Assembly: GCA_963733905.1 (NCBI GenBank) | Contig: CAVTEU010000003.1 | Coordinates: forward strand, 148,239 to 212,238 | Length of the DNA stretch: 64,000 nucleotides | Origin: DATADW01 sp963733905 | Lineage (GTDB): Bacteria > Actinomycetota > Acidimicrobiia > Spongiisociales > DATADW01 | Reading direction: 5' to 3' | Shown: positions 46,901 through 57,019 of the stretch, piece by piece | Layout: every line of letters starts with the position of its first letter | Numbering within the stretch: the first letter of the stretch is position 1 | Made by a program: the position numbers and the translations under genes | The notes under the pieces: model-generated | Databases searched by the model: none | The model's input: the letters and a program-made list of their open reading frames with translations, nothing else | Told to the model about the DNA's origin: nothing

Positions 46901-48555
46901 GAGATCGGCGCGTTTGACCTCGGTATCGTCGCTCCTCGCCGAGAGCGACCCCGAACTGTCTGCCCTGCTCGCCCTCCAGTCGATCGATGCCAGTGCTCGA
47001 GCCGGGATCCCGGCTACGGCGGAGACCGAGGAGGCGCTCCATTGGGCGCTGCAGGCAGCCCGGGTGGCCTATCCGGTCGCCGAGGCGCCCATAGAGGTGC
47101 GGAGCGGCCCGCACGGGCTGACCGGCATCTATCGGCTTCCGCTCGACGAGTTGGTCGCGGCTGGCCAAGAGCCAACTGGTGAACCGAGCCCTGACGGCGG
47201 AGGAGTGCCAGCGCTACGGCATCACCCCTGTCCAGAGAACAGCCCCGCGTGGCCGGCTCTGGCGGCCGAACCGAAGCCAGCCGGATGTTTCCAGCGACGG
47301 GCAACCGCTCTCGGGGACGCAGGTCTCGTTGGTCGGGGAGTATCCACCCGAGGGACTCGTGGATGAGTTGACGATGTTCGAGGAGGCGACAGGGATCGAA
47401 GTCTCGTACGAGCGACCGCCAGGACCACTCGAAGCCCAGATCCAGTACACCGGGGCGACCCCCATCGACCTCGGGATTGCACCCTGGCATGTTCGTCAAC
47501 GACGAGGCCTCGTCGGGCCAGCTCATCGACCTCTCCAACTACGTGGACTCGGAACGAGGCGCAAACCGCATTCGGGTCCTACCTGGTGGACGCGGCCTCG
47601 CTCGGGTCGGGTCTCTACGGGATACCGATGAGTTCCGGAGCCACGGGGCTCGTTTACTACCCGCTGGCGCCCTTCACCGAGGCGGGCTACACCGCACCGC
47701 GGAGTTGGGACGAGCTGATCGCCCTCTCCCACCAGATGGTGGCCGACGGTCGCACCCCTTGGTGTATCGGCCTTGGATCCGACGGTGCAGACGGTTGGCC
47801 GGCCACCGATTGGGTGGAGGCACTTGTGCTGCGCACCGGCGGCGTCGATTTTTACGAGCGCTGGGTGTCGGGTGAGGTCGGATTCCAACATCCCACAGTC
47901 CGACAGGCGGTGGCGATGTTCGGTGAGATCGTCTTCGGCGACGGCTTCGTCCGCGGTGGACCGGAGCGCGGTGAACTCAACCCACTTCTTCGACGCAGTT
48001 GATCAGCTGGGCTCCGACCCGCCGGGGTGCTGGCTCACCCTCCAGGGCTCATGGATGCCGGAGCAGGTCCAGCGTGAGAGCGGGCAGGATCTCGGGTTCT
48101 TCGTGCTTCCGCCGATCGACCCCGGCGGGGCTGCACCTCTGATCGGCGACTCGATCATGGTCCGGTCGTTTCGGGATCGACCTGAGGTCCGTGAGCTTGT
48201 CAGATCTCTGCTCGATCCGGTATGGGGCACCGCATGGTCCGCCTATGGCAGCTGGGCGGCACCACAGATGACCGCTCACCTTGGTTTCGATGACGAGAAT
48301 TGCCGTTCACCCAACGCCAGCGATCAGGTCAACGCCGTGCGTGTCGAAATGTGCCGGATCAACCACGATGCCATGCGCGCCGACCAGTGGAGGTTCGATG
48401 CCTCCGACGCGATGCCGCCCTCTGTCGGGCTGATCAGGGGAAGCAGGAACCGACCCGGGGCCTTCCCTCAGGGGATGATGGATTACATCGAGCGGGGTCC
48501 GGAGAGCCTGGACGAGGTGCTCGCCGAGATCGACGCTGCCTGGCCATCTGGCTAG
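43903..48555 (+). CDS. SARP (BTAD) - pseudokinase - nSTAND1 ATPase - TM - extracellular solute-binding fusion, many frame breaks
   Basis: About 1,550 residues in collinear pieces. (1) OmpR-type winged helix, MEFSVLGPLEVRRDGSDVPL, plus BTAD helices to about residue 250. (2) Kinase-like domain with VGEGRFGPVYRA, but VAVEVV replaces VAVK and the HRD/DFG regions are degenerate (VHDRVTVDNVVID, REFGL), so a pseudokinase. (3) nSTAND1 ATPase: YKGLRPFEESDAADFFGR, P-loop VGPSGSGKSSVVKAG, Walker B LLVVIDQFEELF. (4) TM helix LLVASGAVLAALAALAGFAFV. (5) A segment ELSALLALQSIDASA. (6) An ABC-type sugar-binding domain, EEATGIEVSYE, GLYGIPMSSGATGLVYYP, to AEIDAAWPSG. Breaks near 44945, 45200, 45500, 45905, 46235, 46620, 46920, 47165, 47475, 47575 and 47985. 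GTG start with GGAGG upstream. Confidence 0.75.
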
Positions 48556-48646
48556 CCCGCAGGCTTTGCCGCACGACTTCACCGGCCGAAACGACTCGCT
48601 GCCGGCCGTATGACCACCACCGGTACGCTCGGGATGTGAGTTGGCG

Positions 48647-51600
48647 ATGATCTGCTCCCAGTGCGGGACCGAGAACAGGTCAGGACGCCGGTACTGCGCC
48701 GATTGCGGAGCGGCCATGGAGACGCCCTGCCCTTCTTGTGGCAGCGGCAACCTCGCAACCGACCGCTTCTGCGGTGAATGCGGGAACAGGCGGCCTGGCG
48801 ACGCCGAACCGGAGGGTCTCGAGCCGGTGGCGGGCCGCAGGGTGGTCTCGGTGCTCTTCGCCGACCTGGAAGGCTACACCTCCTTCGCCGAAGGCCGAGA
48901 TCCCGAGGAGGTGCGCAGCTTCCTCGGCGACTTCTTCGCCACCGTGCGACAGGTAGTGACGCGGTTCGGCGGCAGGCTGGAGAAGTTCATCGGCGACGCG
49001 GTGATGGCAGTTTGGGGAACCCCCGTCGCCCAGGAGGATGACGCCGAGCGAGCGGTGCGTGCCGGCCTCGACCTCGTGGACACGGTTGCCAAGCTGTCGT
49101 CGGCCGCTGGCGTTCCCGAGGTCCAACTTCGAGTCGGGGTACTCACCGGCGAGACTGCGGTCGGATCCGGCGCTGGCGGCGCCGCACTGGTGGTGGGAGA
49201 CCTGGTGAATACCGCGTCCCGCCTTCAGCAGGTGGCGGAGCCAGGAACGGTTGTGGTCGGAGAGGCGACCTACCGCTCCACGCGGCGAGCGATAGACCAC
49301 GAGTCGCTTGGCGAGCGCTTGCTCAAGGGGAAGTCACAGCCCACCGCCGTGTGGCAGGCCATACGCGTGGTCGGCCGGCGACGGGGCGTGGGCCGGCCGG
49401 AGGGCGTCGAGCCACCCTTCGTCGGCCGAAAGCACGAACTGCGGCTGCTCAAGGACCTCCTCGAGTCCACCATGCGCGACCGGCGAGCTCGCCTGGTGTC
49501 GGTGGTCGGGCTGGTTGGGGTGGGGAAGAGCCGACTGGTATGGGAACTGGCCAAGTTCACCGATGGAATGGTCGACGACGTCTATTGGCACGAGGGGCGG
49601 TCACCCTCCTATGAGGAGGCGGTCCCATACTGGGCGCTCGGCGAGATGATCCGCCAACGCGCCGGGATCGGCGAGGGCGAAGCGGCTCCCTTGGCGCGGG
49701 AGAAGCTTCTTGCCACTCTCCGCGAGTTTGTGGCGGACCCAGTCGAGCGAAGCCGCCTCGAGCCGAGTCTTGCCGGCCTTCTGGGGCTGGAGGAGGTGCC
49801 GGGAGGCTCCCGGTTCGAGTTGCACCACGCCTTCAGGACCTTCTTCCAAAGGGTGTCCGAGAAGGCCCCAGCGGTGCTCGTGTTCGAGGATCTGCACTGG
49901 GCCGATGCCGGCCTGCTCGACTTCATCGAGGAGCTGCCCCAATGGTCTCGCCGTGGGCCCATCCTGGTGGTCACATTCGCCCGACCCGAATTGCTCGAGA
50001 GGAGGCCGGCGTGGGGATCCGGTCGCCCGGATTTCATTTCGTTCCATCTCGGGCCGCTGACTGCCGGAGAAATGGAAGAACTCGTGTACGGGATGGTCCC
50101 GGGCACGGCCCCCGAGGCCGTGGCAGCGGTCCTGGACCGGGCTGCCGGAGTACCGCTCTATGCGGTCGAGCTGGTGCGGATGCTTCTCAGCGAGGGCCGG
50201 CTGGTCCCCGAGGCCGATGGATACAGCCTTGTCGGAGGGGCCGAAGAGCTTCCCGTCCCCGAATCACTCCACGCCGTCGTCGGTGCGCGGTTGGATCGCC
50301 TCGGGCCCGAGTTGAGCCAGGTGGTGGACAGCGCCGCGGTCATGGGAGATGTCTTCACCGAGGACGCCTTGGTGGCCGTGACCGGCCTCGATCCACTGGC
50401 GGTGAGCCAGCGGCTCGACAGTTGGTGCGACGGGAAATCGTCGAGCTGCGCCGTAGTCCTGGCTCGCTGCGGCCAAGCGGGTATGCCTTCGTTCAAGGCC
50501 TGATCGGGGAGATCGCCTATGCCCGTCTTCCGCTAGGAGTACGTCACGAGCGTCACCTGGCCACTGCCGCCTACTTGGAGAGCCTCGACGACGAGACAAT
50601 CGCCGGGATTGCCGCCTCGCAGTACATCAGCGCCGACCGGGCGGCCATTGCCTTGGGGGACCGCGAGCCCACAGCCGACGCGAGCAGATACGCCCTCTGG
50701 AGGCCGCCGAACGCGCCGCCGCTCTGCATGCCCACGGCGAGGCCCTGCGCCTGGCACAACTCGCCATCAAGGCCGGCGCCGAGCCGAAAGGCGGGATGCT
50801 CGAGCTGGCGGCGGCCTCGGCGCATGCCCTCGGTGAGTCCGAGCGGGCCGACGAATACGCCTCCCAAGCCGTGGAGACCTGGCGAGCCGGGAGTGATCGA
50901 GGTGGCGAGCTCCGGGCGCTGACCCTGCGTGGCCGTATCGCCATCGAGGATCAGGCCGCTCAGCGTGCCGCCGCGCTGTTGGCGCCCGTGATCGAACAGA
51001 GCGGGGCCGAGTTCGAACCGGAGATGCTCGACGTGGCCGCCGAGTTGGCTCGGGCGTTGGTACTCATCGACGAGCCGGATCAGGCGCTCGAGGTCGTCGA
51101 TCGCGCCCTGCCCGTCGCCGAGCGTCTGTACCGGATGACGCTGGTGGGGCATCTCCTGAATACAAAGGGGACCGCGTTTGTGATCCAGGGACGGAATGCG
51201 GAGGGTGTCGCACTCCTCCAGGGCTCGCTCGATGTGGCGACCCGGTTCGGCCCGGTTGTCGGCGAGCTGCGAGGTCTGGCAAATCTGCACTATGCAGTGA
51301 GCGCCGACGACCCACGCCAGACCGTGGCCATCCTGAGGACCGGTCTCGAACGATCCGAGGAGGTGGGTGAGGCGACATTCGAGCTCTTCTTCCTCCGCCA
51401 GCTGATGGAGACCCTCGTCCGGATCGGCGAGGTCGACGACGCAGCGGCCCTGCTCGACCATCCGCAGTTGGCTACCGACCGTGGCCAAGACGTGGCCGAA
51501 CTCGTCCGAGGTTCAATCGATGCGCTTCGCGGTGATCTGGCCACCGCGGTCGGACGTTTCGAGCGCCTCTCGCAACAGTCGACCGAGATGGATCCACAGT

Positions 51601-52337
51601 GGCGGCGCGGGGAAGAGAGCATGCAACCGTTCATCGACCTCACCGCCGGCCACCTCGAGGCCGCAGTCGATGGTTCTCTGCGGATCTTCGATGCCGATCC
51701 GACCTCGCATTTCGGGTTGGCCCTGCTGGCGGCGGACGCATCGCTGCTGCTCGGCGACGCAGGCTTGATGGCGATGGCGGCGGAGGCATTGGATCGCGTA
51801 CCCGCCCGCGGCCGGGTCGTTGACGCTGGCCGGTTGGGAATCGCGGCTGGCAGGGCGGCGCTCGACGGCGACCTGGAGACAGCTGCCCATGCTTTTCAGC
51901 AGGCGATCGAGCTGTGGCGCCAGATCGACAATCCCTGGCAGCTGGCGTGCTGTCTGGTGGCCGCCGCCCGACTGCTCCCCGATCATCCCTTGTCGGCAGC
52001 GCGCCACGAGGAGGCGGAGCGACTTTTCGCCGCCATGGGCGGGCCGACGCTCCTCGGCCGTCTCACCGGCGCGTCGTCGGCCGATCTGTACGCCACTCAG
52101 GCTCCATCACGGCGGGTCCTGAACCGGCGAATTGCATCCGGCCGTCTAGTTAGCCGACCGGCCTTCGCTGCAGCACCTTCCTCCGCCTCCATCCGAGCCG
52201 GCGCCGCTTGCGCGGCTGAGCCGTGGTCGGTTGGCGGCCTTCCACAGGTCGATTCCGGTGAAACGGGCGGAGAGAAGTTCCAGGTGTGGCATCTCGCCTC
52301 CTTCATCGTCACCGGAGGCTTCGGCTCGTGTGATTGA
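48647..52337 (+). CDS. Zinc-ribbon / class III nucleotide cyclase / AAA ATPase / TPR signalling protein, frame breaks
   Basis: About 1,200 residues. Two zinc ribbons at the start (MICSQCGTENRSGRRYCADC, then CPSCGSGNLATDRFCGECG). Cyclase domain about residues 60-230: VVSVLFADLEGYTSFAEG with the metal Asp, and LEKFIGDAVMAVWGTP with the second metal Asp. AAA_16-type ATPase: PPFVGRKHELRLLKDLLE, VVGLVGVGKSRLVWEL, AVLVFEDLHWADAGLLDFI. The C-terminal half (from 50.8 kb) is helical repeat: RADEYASQAVETW, HAFQQAIELWRQIDNPWQLA. Breaks near 50430, 50690 and 50790. The open frame runs to 52337, but similarity stops about ADLYATQ, and both other frames stop near 52150, so the true end is probably there. 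It begins 92 bases after the SARP fusion, same direction. Confidence 0.82.
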
Positions 52338-52474
52338 TACACCACGCGAACCCAGCGGTTCGAGCGGTGCCCGCCGAGCTTCGATCCTGAGCGCGCTCGA
52401 GCCCCACAGAAGCTTCGACTGACGGGACCGGTCAGCTACGGTCACTCGGACGGACTCGAGCTCCCCGCTCTCGA
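52338..52474. other. Probable C-terminal tail of hutH, displaced frame
   Basis: No separate gene is supported. On the minus strand a frame reading LADEIEIVAQMIESGELESV (about 52440-52505) fits the expected end of HutH after PPLTEDR, so hutH probably extends to about 52430 across a 1-base shift. Confidence 0.5.
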
Positions 52475-53953
52475 TCATCTGCGCCACGATCTCGATCTCG
52501 TCGGCCAAACCCGGTCCTCGGTGAGTGGGGGGACCTTGCGGCGGATGGCGGCGAGGACGGCAGCAGTGCCCGGCGCTGGCCGGAGCGGCAGCCGGGCCTC
52601 GGTCCCTTGGGCCGCGCAGAGCAGTTCCACGGCCAGGACCCGCGAGGTGTTGGCGAGGACCTCCCAGAGCTTGCGACCAGCGCCCCACCCCATCGAGACG
52701 TGGTCTTCCTGGCTCCCCGAGGTGGGGATCGACTCGATGCTCGCCGGGTGGGACAGCACCCGGTTCTCCGCCACCAAGGCGGCTGCGGTGTACTGGGCGA
52801 GCATGTACCCGCTGTTGACCCCGGGTCGGGGCGAAAGGAACGCCGGCAGCCCTGATGAGTGCTGTGGGTCGAGCATGCGGTCGGTGCGGCGCTCCGAGAT
52901 CGAACCGAGCTCGGTCACGGCGATGGCGAGGAAGTCGAGGGCGAAGGCGAGCGGCTGGCCGTGGAAGTTGCCCGCCGAAACGACCTCACCGCTGGCGGGA
53001 AGCACGATGGGGTTGTCCACCACCGACCCGAGCTCGCGCTCGGCGACGAGGGTTACGTGGTCGATGGTGTCGAGCACCGCGCCGTGCACCTGGGGAGCGC
53101 AGCGCAGGCTGTAGGCGTCCTGGACGGCGTGGGTGAAGTCGTCGTGGTGGCTGGCGACGATCTCCGACCCGTCGAGATAGCCGGCGATCGCCGCAGCCGA
53201 GGCCAGTTGCCCGGGATGGGGGCGAAGGCCATGGATCTCGTGGCGGAAGGGGCGGGCGCTACCCAGCAGCGCCTCCACCGAGAGAGCGCACGCCCGGTCG
53301 GCAGCGGCGGCGAACCGCTTGGCGCGATGGAGCCCGAGCACGGTGTAGGCCAGCATCCCCTCGGTCCCGTTGAGAAGGCTGAGCCCTTCCTTGGGTCGGA
53401 GCCGCAATGGCTCGATCCCTTCGGTTCGCAGCACCTCTGCCGCCGGTCCGACCTCGCCGTTGCGCCGCAGCCAACCCTCGCCGATCAGGGGAAGGGCGAG
53501 GTGGGCGAAGGGCGCCAGGTCGCCGGAAGCACCGACCGAGCCCTGTCCGGGGACGACGGGGAGAAGATCGCGCCGCAAGAGCTCGACCAGCCTCTCGACC
53601 ACGATCGGGCGGACCCCGGAATGCCCTTGTGCCAGCGTCCGCGCTCGGAGCAGCAGCATGGCGCGGACGAGCTCATTTGGCAGCGGATCGCCCACCCCGG
53701 CGGCGTGGCTGCGCAGCAGGCTGACCTGGAGGGCCTCCGCCTCGTCGGTGTCGACCCTCGTGTTGGCCAGGGCACCGAACCCAGTGGTCACGCCGTACAC
53801 CACCCGGCCATCGCGCACCGCCCCATCGACGACCTCCAAGGCGGGGCGCATCCGCTCGGCCACGTCCTCACCAACCACGACCTCGGCTGTTCGGTGCGCC
53901 ACGGCAACCACCTGATCGATGCTCATGACGGAGCCGTCGAGCACCACCGTCAC
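52475..53953 (-). CDS. hutH: Histidine ammonia-lyase
   Basis: First step of histidine degradation (histidine to urocanate and ammonia). The Ala-Ser-Gly triad that forms the MIO cofactor is in GSVGASGDLAPFAHLAL. Other family text: GVTTGFGALANTRV, GLSLLNGTEGMLAY, VQDAYSLRCAPQVHGA, DNPIVLPASGEVVSAGNFHGQ and SSGLPAFLSPRPGVNSGYM. The start is GTG at 53951-53953 (VTVVLDGSVMSIDQV). The frame ends early with VWPTRSRSWRR; a shift near 52505 would give the expected LADEIEIVAQMIESG tail. About 492 residues as read. It follows a VOC-family gene and hutG on the same strand. Confidence 0.94.
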   Translation of the reverse strand: MTVVLDGSVMSIDQVVAVAHRTAEVVVGEDVAERMRPALEVVDGAVRDGRVVYGVTTGFGALANTRVDTDEAEALQVSLLRSHAAGVGDPLPNELVRAMLLLRARTLAQGHSGVRPIVVERLVELLRRDLLPVVPGQGSVGASGDLAPFAHLALPLIGEGWLRRNGEVGPAAEVLRTEGIEPLRLRPKEGLSLLNGTEGMLAYTVLGLHRAKRFAAAADRACALSVEALLGSARPFRHEIHGLRPHPGQLASAAAIAGYLDGSEIVASHHDDFTHAVQDAYSLRCAPQVHGAVLDTIDHVTLVAERELGSVVDNPIVLPASGEVVSAGNFHGQPLAFALDFLAIAVTELGSISERRTDRMLDPQHSSGLPAFLSPRPGVNSGYMLAQYTAAALVAENRVLSHPASIESIPTSGSQEDHVSMGWGAGRKLWEVLANTSRVLAVELLCAAQGTEARLPLRPAPGTAAVLAAIRRKVPPLTEDRVWPTRSRSWRR

Positions 53954-53990
53954 CCGTGGTGTCCTGACTGCGGGTCCTGTCGGCGCGCCA

Positions 53991-54387
53991 TCAGTCGTCG
54001 CGTGACGACAGCACGCAGAACTCGTTGCCCTCAGGGTCGGCGAGCACATCCCAGGTCACATCCGCCCCCTGGCCGATATCGACTCTTGTGGCGCCCATCG
54101 CCAGCAGACGTTCGATCTCGGCATCCCGGTCGTCGCTGGTGTGTGGCGCCAGGTCGATGTGTAGGCGGTTCTTCAGCGGTCTTGTCCTCGGGGACGGTCA
54201 CGAATGTCAGGGCCGGGGGCACCTGTTCGAACGGAAAGTCGCGGAAGATCTCCTCGTGTGATGGCACGATCACCACCTCGTCGGCAGCCTCGTATTCGAC
54301 CTTCCAGCCGAGCACTTCGGCCCACCACCGCGCTTGGGCCGCAATGTCTTTGCAGTCGACGACGGTCGTATACCAGCGCAGGGCCAT
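53991..54387 (-). CDS. VOC (glyoxalase/bleomycin-resistance-like) superfamily protein, frame break
   Basis: Single-domain metalloenzyme-fold protein of about 131 residues: MALRWYTTVVDCKDIAAQAR, WWAEVLGWKVEYEAADEVVI, then after a shift near 54180 the second half LHIDLAPHTSDDRDAEIER and WDVLADPEGNEFCVLSSRDD. The pattern (first-strand Thr/Val, DPEGNEFCV at the end) is typical of VOC proteins. A substrate cannot be assigned. It lies between hutG and hutH and may be a passenger in the hut operon. Confidence 0.85.
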
Positions 54388-54403
54388 CGGACTCCTCTCT
54401 TGG

Positions 54404-55375
54404 TCAATGCACCGTACCGACCAGCCGCACCGGGTCCGATGCAGGATGGAATGCCATCACCCACGGCCCGAGACGCCTGGCCAAGCCGGCAGCGAAGGCG
54501 AGGAACGCCCGGGTCATGGCGTCGACGGTGACCCCGCCGATGTCGATGCTCGGGTCAACCTCGACGAAGTCGGCCGCCCTTACCTTCGGGTGGAGCCCGG
54601 CCAGCCAGGTGGCCGTCGCCAGTTGCCGGGTGGTCATCCCACCGGGGCGGGCACCCGGGCAGCCTGGAGCGAAGGCTCGGTCGAGCACGTCCACGTCGAC
54701 GTCGAGGAACACCCAGTCGGATTCCCCGGCGACTGCGTCGAGCGCCACCCCCATTGCCTCCTCGATCCCCCACGTATCCACATCGGCCATGGTTATGACG
54801 GTGAACCCATGGGCGTCGCAGAACTGGCGATACGGAGCGGAGTTGGCGAATCCGGCAATCCCCACCTGGGCGATCCGTCCGTCGCCCAGACCGTCCTCGA
54901 TCAACCCCCGCATCGGGGTCCCGTTGGTCGGCCCGCGGTCAAGCGTCCTGACATCGTGATGGGCATCGAGGGTGATCACCCCGACACCATCCAGCGAACC
55001 ACCGGCCAACCCTTTCACCAGGGGCCTGGTGATTGCATTGTCCCCACCGATGAACCCAAAGCATTGCGCCGTGGGGAGCGAACCCGCCTCGTTCTCGATC
55101 TCGTGTAGAGCCCCGTCGAGGTCAAGGCCCTCCACCCCCCAGTCACCCCGGTCGGCGACCACCAGACCATCGATGTCCACGCCCCTCTCCCCGTCGAAGG
55201 TGGCGAACCGACCCATCGCCGAGCGCCAAGCCGACGGGGTGAGATGACCCTGCGACGGCGAGAGCGACCCGACGGCGGTGGGGATACCGGCGACGACCAG
55301 GTCCGGTATCCCGCTCTGGGGAGGCGTGGCGAGCCATTGATCGGCACGCCGCCAGGAGGGATCATCGATCGGCAC
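54404..55375 (-). CDS. hutG: Formimidoylglutamase (arginase/agmatinase family)
   Basis: Last step of the pathway in this branch: formimino-glutamate to glutamate and formamide. The intact 323-residue frame has ureohydrolase manganese motifs: GFIGGDNAITRPLVKG (usual GGDH), VITLDAHHDVRTLDRGP, and FLDVDVDVLDRAFAPGCPG. The usual His in GGDH is Asn here, which is also seen in some HutG-like proteins. Agmatinase cannot be excluded by sequence alone, but the location 17 bases before the VOC-hutH pair favours hutG. GTG start at 55375. Confidence 0.85.
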   Translation of the reverse strand: MPIDDPSWRRADQWLATPPQSGIPDLVVAGIPTAVGSLSPSQGHLTPSAWRSAMGRFATFDGERGVDIDGLVVADRGDWGVEGLDLDGALHEIENEAGSLPTAQCFGFIGGDNAITRPLVKGLAGGSLDGVGVITLDAHHDVRTLDRGPTNGTPMRGLIEDGLGDGRIAQVGIAGFANSAPYRQFCDAHGFTVITMADVDTWGIEEAMGVALDAVAGESDWVFLDVDVDVLDRAFAPGCPGARPGGMTTRQLATATWLAGLHPKVRAADFVEVDPSIDIGGVTVDAMTRAFLAFAAGLARRLGPWVMAFHPASDPVRLVGTVH

Positions 55376-55439
55376 GACCCGAGGCTACCGGTGGTGCCCC
55401 CCACCTAGGCTGGCCTATCCGGTCAGAGGAGGCGTCAGG

Positions 55440-56262
55440 GTGGCAGTCGGGTACCAGCTCCGGGGTGAGGTGGCGCTGGTCACGTTGGACCGTCCCGATG
55501 TCTACAACTCGGTGGACCAGACCATGGCGGAGGAGCTCACGGCGGCCCTGGCCCGGGCGGGCGCAGAGGCTCGGGCGCTGGTCGTCACCGGCGCCGGGAG
55601 GGCGTTCTGCGCCGGCGCCGACCTGGCCGACCTCGCCGCCGACTACGACTCGGGCAACCCCAACCTGGCCGGGGTGATCCGTGACCGCTTCAACCCGGTG
55701 ATCCATGCGCTGGTCGAGGTGCCCCTCCCCACGGTCGCCGCGGTCAACGGGGTCGCCGCCGGCGCCGGGATCGGTCTCGCCATGGCGTGCGACCTCAGGC
55801 TCGGATCAGCGCAGGCATCGTTCATCAGCGCCTTCATCAATGTGGCGCTGATCCCAGACTCGGGGAGCACCTGGTTCCTCACCCACAGCATCGGCGTGTC
55901 GCGCGCCATGGAGATGGCGATGACCGGCCGAAGGGTCGAGGCCGACGAGGCGGCTGCCTGCGGGTTGCTCCATCGCCTCGTCCAAGACGACGTCGTCGAA
56001 GCAGCACTCGAGGCTGGCGGGCACCCTTGCCGATGGGCCAACCGGGGCCTACCTCGCCACTCGCCGGGTGCTCCATTCGGCCAGTTCGGCGACACTCGAC
56101 GAAGCGCTGGCCGAAGAGGAGCGGGTCCAGGGCGAGCTCGGCTCGCACCCGGCACATCTCGAGGGCGTGGCCGCCTTTCTGGGCAAGCGCCCTCCTGATT
56201 TCAGACAGTACGGGCTGAGTACTTGGTACTTAGTACTCAGTACTTGGTACCGAGTACCGTAA
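55440..56262 (+). CDS. Enoyl-CoA hydratase/isomerase family protein, frame break; C-terminus runs into a heptamer repeat
   Basis: Crotonase-fold enzyme: LVTLDRPDVYNSVDQTMAEE, oxyanion-hole text AFCAGADLADLA and VNGVAAGAGIGLAMACDLRL, then SFISAFINVALIPDSG with the catalytic Glu replaced by an Asn/Ala region, so the exact activity is uncertain. The frame breaks near 56025; the true C-terminus reads TLDEALAEEERVQGELG and LGKRPPDFRQYG. The last 14 codons (LSTWYLVLSTWYRV) are encoded by the 7-bp repeat at 56218-56259, and the stop TAA follows it. GTG start at 55440. Confidence 0.85.
56218..56259. repeat. Heptamer tandem repeat, (A/G)GTAC(T/C)N x6
   Basis: Units AGTACTT, GGTACTT, AGTACTC, AGTACTT, GGTACCG, AGTACCG, followed by TAA. 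It forms the last codons of the enoyl-CoA hydratase gene and is 7 bases from the alaX start. Confidence 0.85.
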
Positions 56263-56266
56263 AGCC

Positions 56267-57004
56267 ATGACCGAGACCATCTACTCGACGCGGGCCTACG
56301 AACGTTCGATGGAGGCCACCGTCCTCCAGACCATCGAGGAGGAGAAGGCGGTACTTCTGGACCGCACCGTGTTCTACCCGGGGGGAGGTGGTCAGCCACC
56401 CGATACCGGCATCCTATGGGTGGGCGACGACGCCCTCACCGTCACCACTACCGCCAAGGACGCCAGCGGGGTGTGGCATTGGGTGGAGGGCGGCCTTCCC
56501 CGAGCGGGGACCGCCATCCGGGGAGAGATCGACTGGGACCGACGCTATCGGCTGATGCGGACCCACACCGCCATGCACGCCCTGTGCGGGATCATCTGGG
56601 ACCGCTTCCAGAGCCCGGTGACCGGAGGGAACATGGAGCCCGGCGAGGGCCGGCTCGACTTCGAGTTGCCCGACTGGGACGGCGAGTTCAAACCCGAGGT
56701 GGAGGCAGCGCTCAACCTGGCGCTCCAGAGAGCGCTGCCAGTGGAGGTGTCGTTCCTCCCCAGGGAAGAGGCCGACCTGGATCCGAGCCTGATCCGCACC
56801 AAGGTGAGTCTCCTGCCCGCCGATCTGACCGAAGTACGTGTGATCGACATCGTCGGCCTCGACCGCCAGGCAGACGGCGGCACCCACGTCGGCTCGACCA
56901 CCGAAGTGGGTCATGTAGGAATCACCAAAGTGGAGTCGAAAGGCCGGGGCTTCCGCCGGATCCGGCCTCGGGTCAGAGTTCTGTGGTATGGTACTGAGTA
57001 CTGA
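56267..57004 (+). CDS. Alanyl-tRNA editing protein AlaX
   Basis: Free-standing editing domain that hydrolyses Ser-tRNA(Ala) or Gly-tRNA(Ala). The intact 245-residue frame has DRTVFYPGGGGQPPDTGIL, the zinc motif HTAMH in LMRTHTAMHALCG and the second motif QADGGTHVGSTTEVG with His. The end KGRGFRRIRPRVRVLW is typical; the last residues YGTEY are encoded by the start of the repeat array at 56991. ATG at 56267 is 4 bases after the enoyl-CoA hydratase stop. Confidence 0.9.
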   Translation: MTETIYSTRAYERSMEATVLQTIEEEKAVLLDRTVFYPGGGGQPPDTGILWVGDDALTVTTTAKDASGVWHWVEGGLPRAGTAIRGEIDWDRRYRLMRTHTAMHALCGIIWDRFQSPVTGGNMEPGEGRLDFELPDWDGEFKPEVEAALNLALQRALPVEVSFLPREEADLDPSLIRTKVSLLPADLTEVRVIDIVGLDRQADGGTHVGSTTEVGHVGITKVESKGRGFRRIRPRVRVLWYGTEY

Positions 57005-57018
57005 GTACTAAGTACTGT
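56991..57018. repeat. Heptamer tandem repeat GTACT(G/A)A x4
   Basis: Units GTACTGA, GTACTGA, GTACTAA, GTACTGT. The same family as 56218-56259, about 730 bases away, so the two arrays flank alaX. It also disrupts the 3' end of the convergent glycerate kinase gene. Confidence 0.85.
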
Positions 57019-57019
57019 A

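Noticed and set aside
52146..52688. Possible separate minus-strand gene downstream of hutH
   Set aside because: Its only meaningful stretch (LADEIEIVAQMIESGELESV) fits as the displaced C-terminus of HutH; the rest overlaps the end of the cyclase gene and has no recognisable similarity.
8008..57018. Heptamer arrays as CRISPR arrays
   Set aside because: Units are 7 bp with no spacers and no cas genes are in the window.
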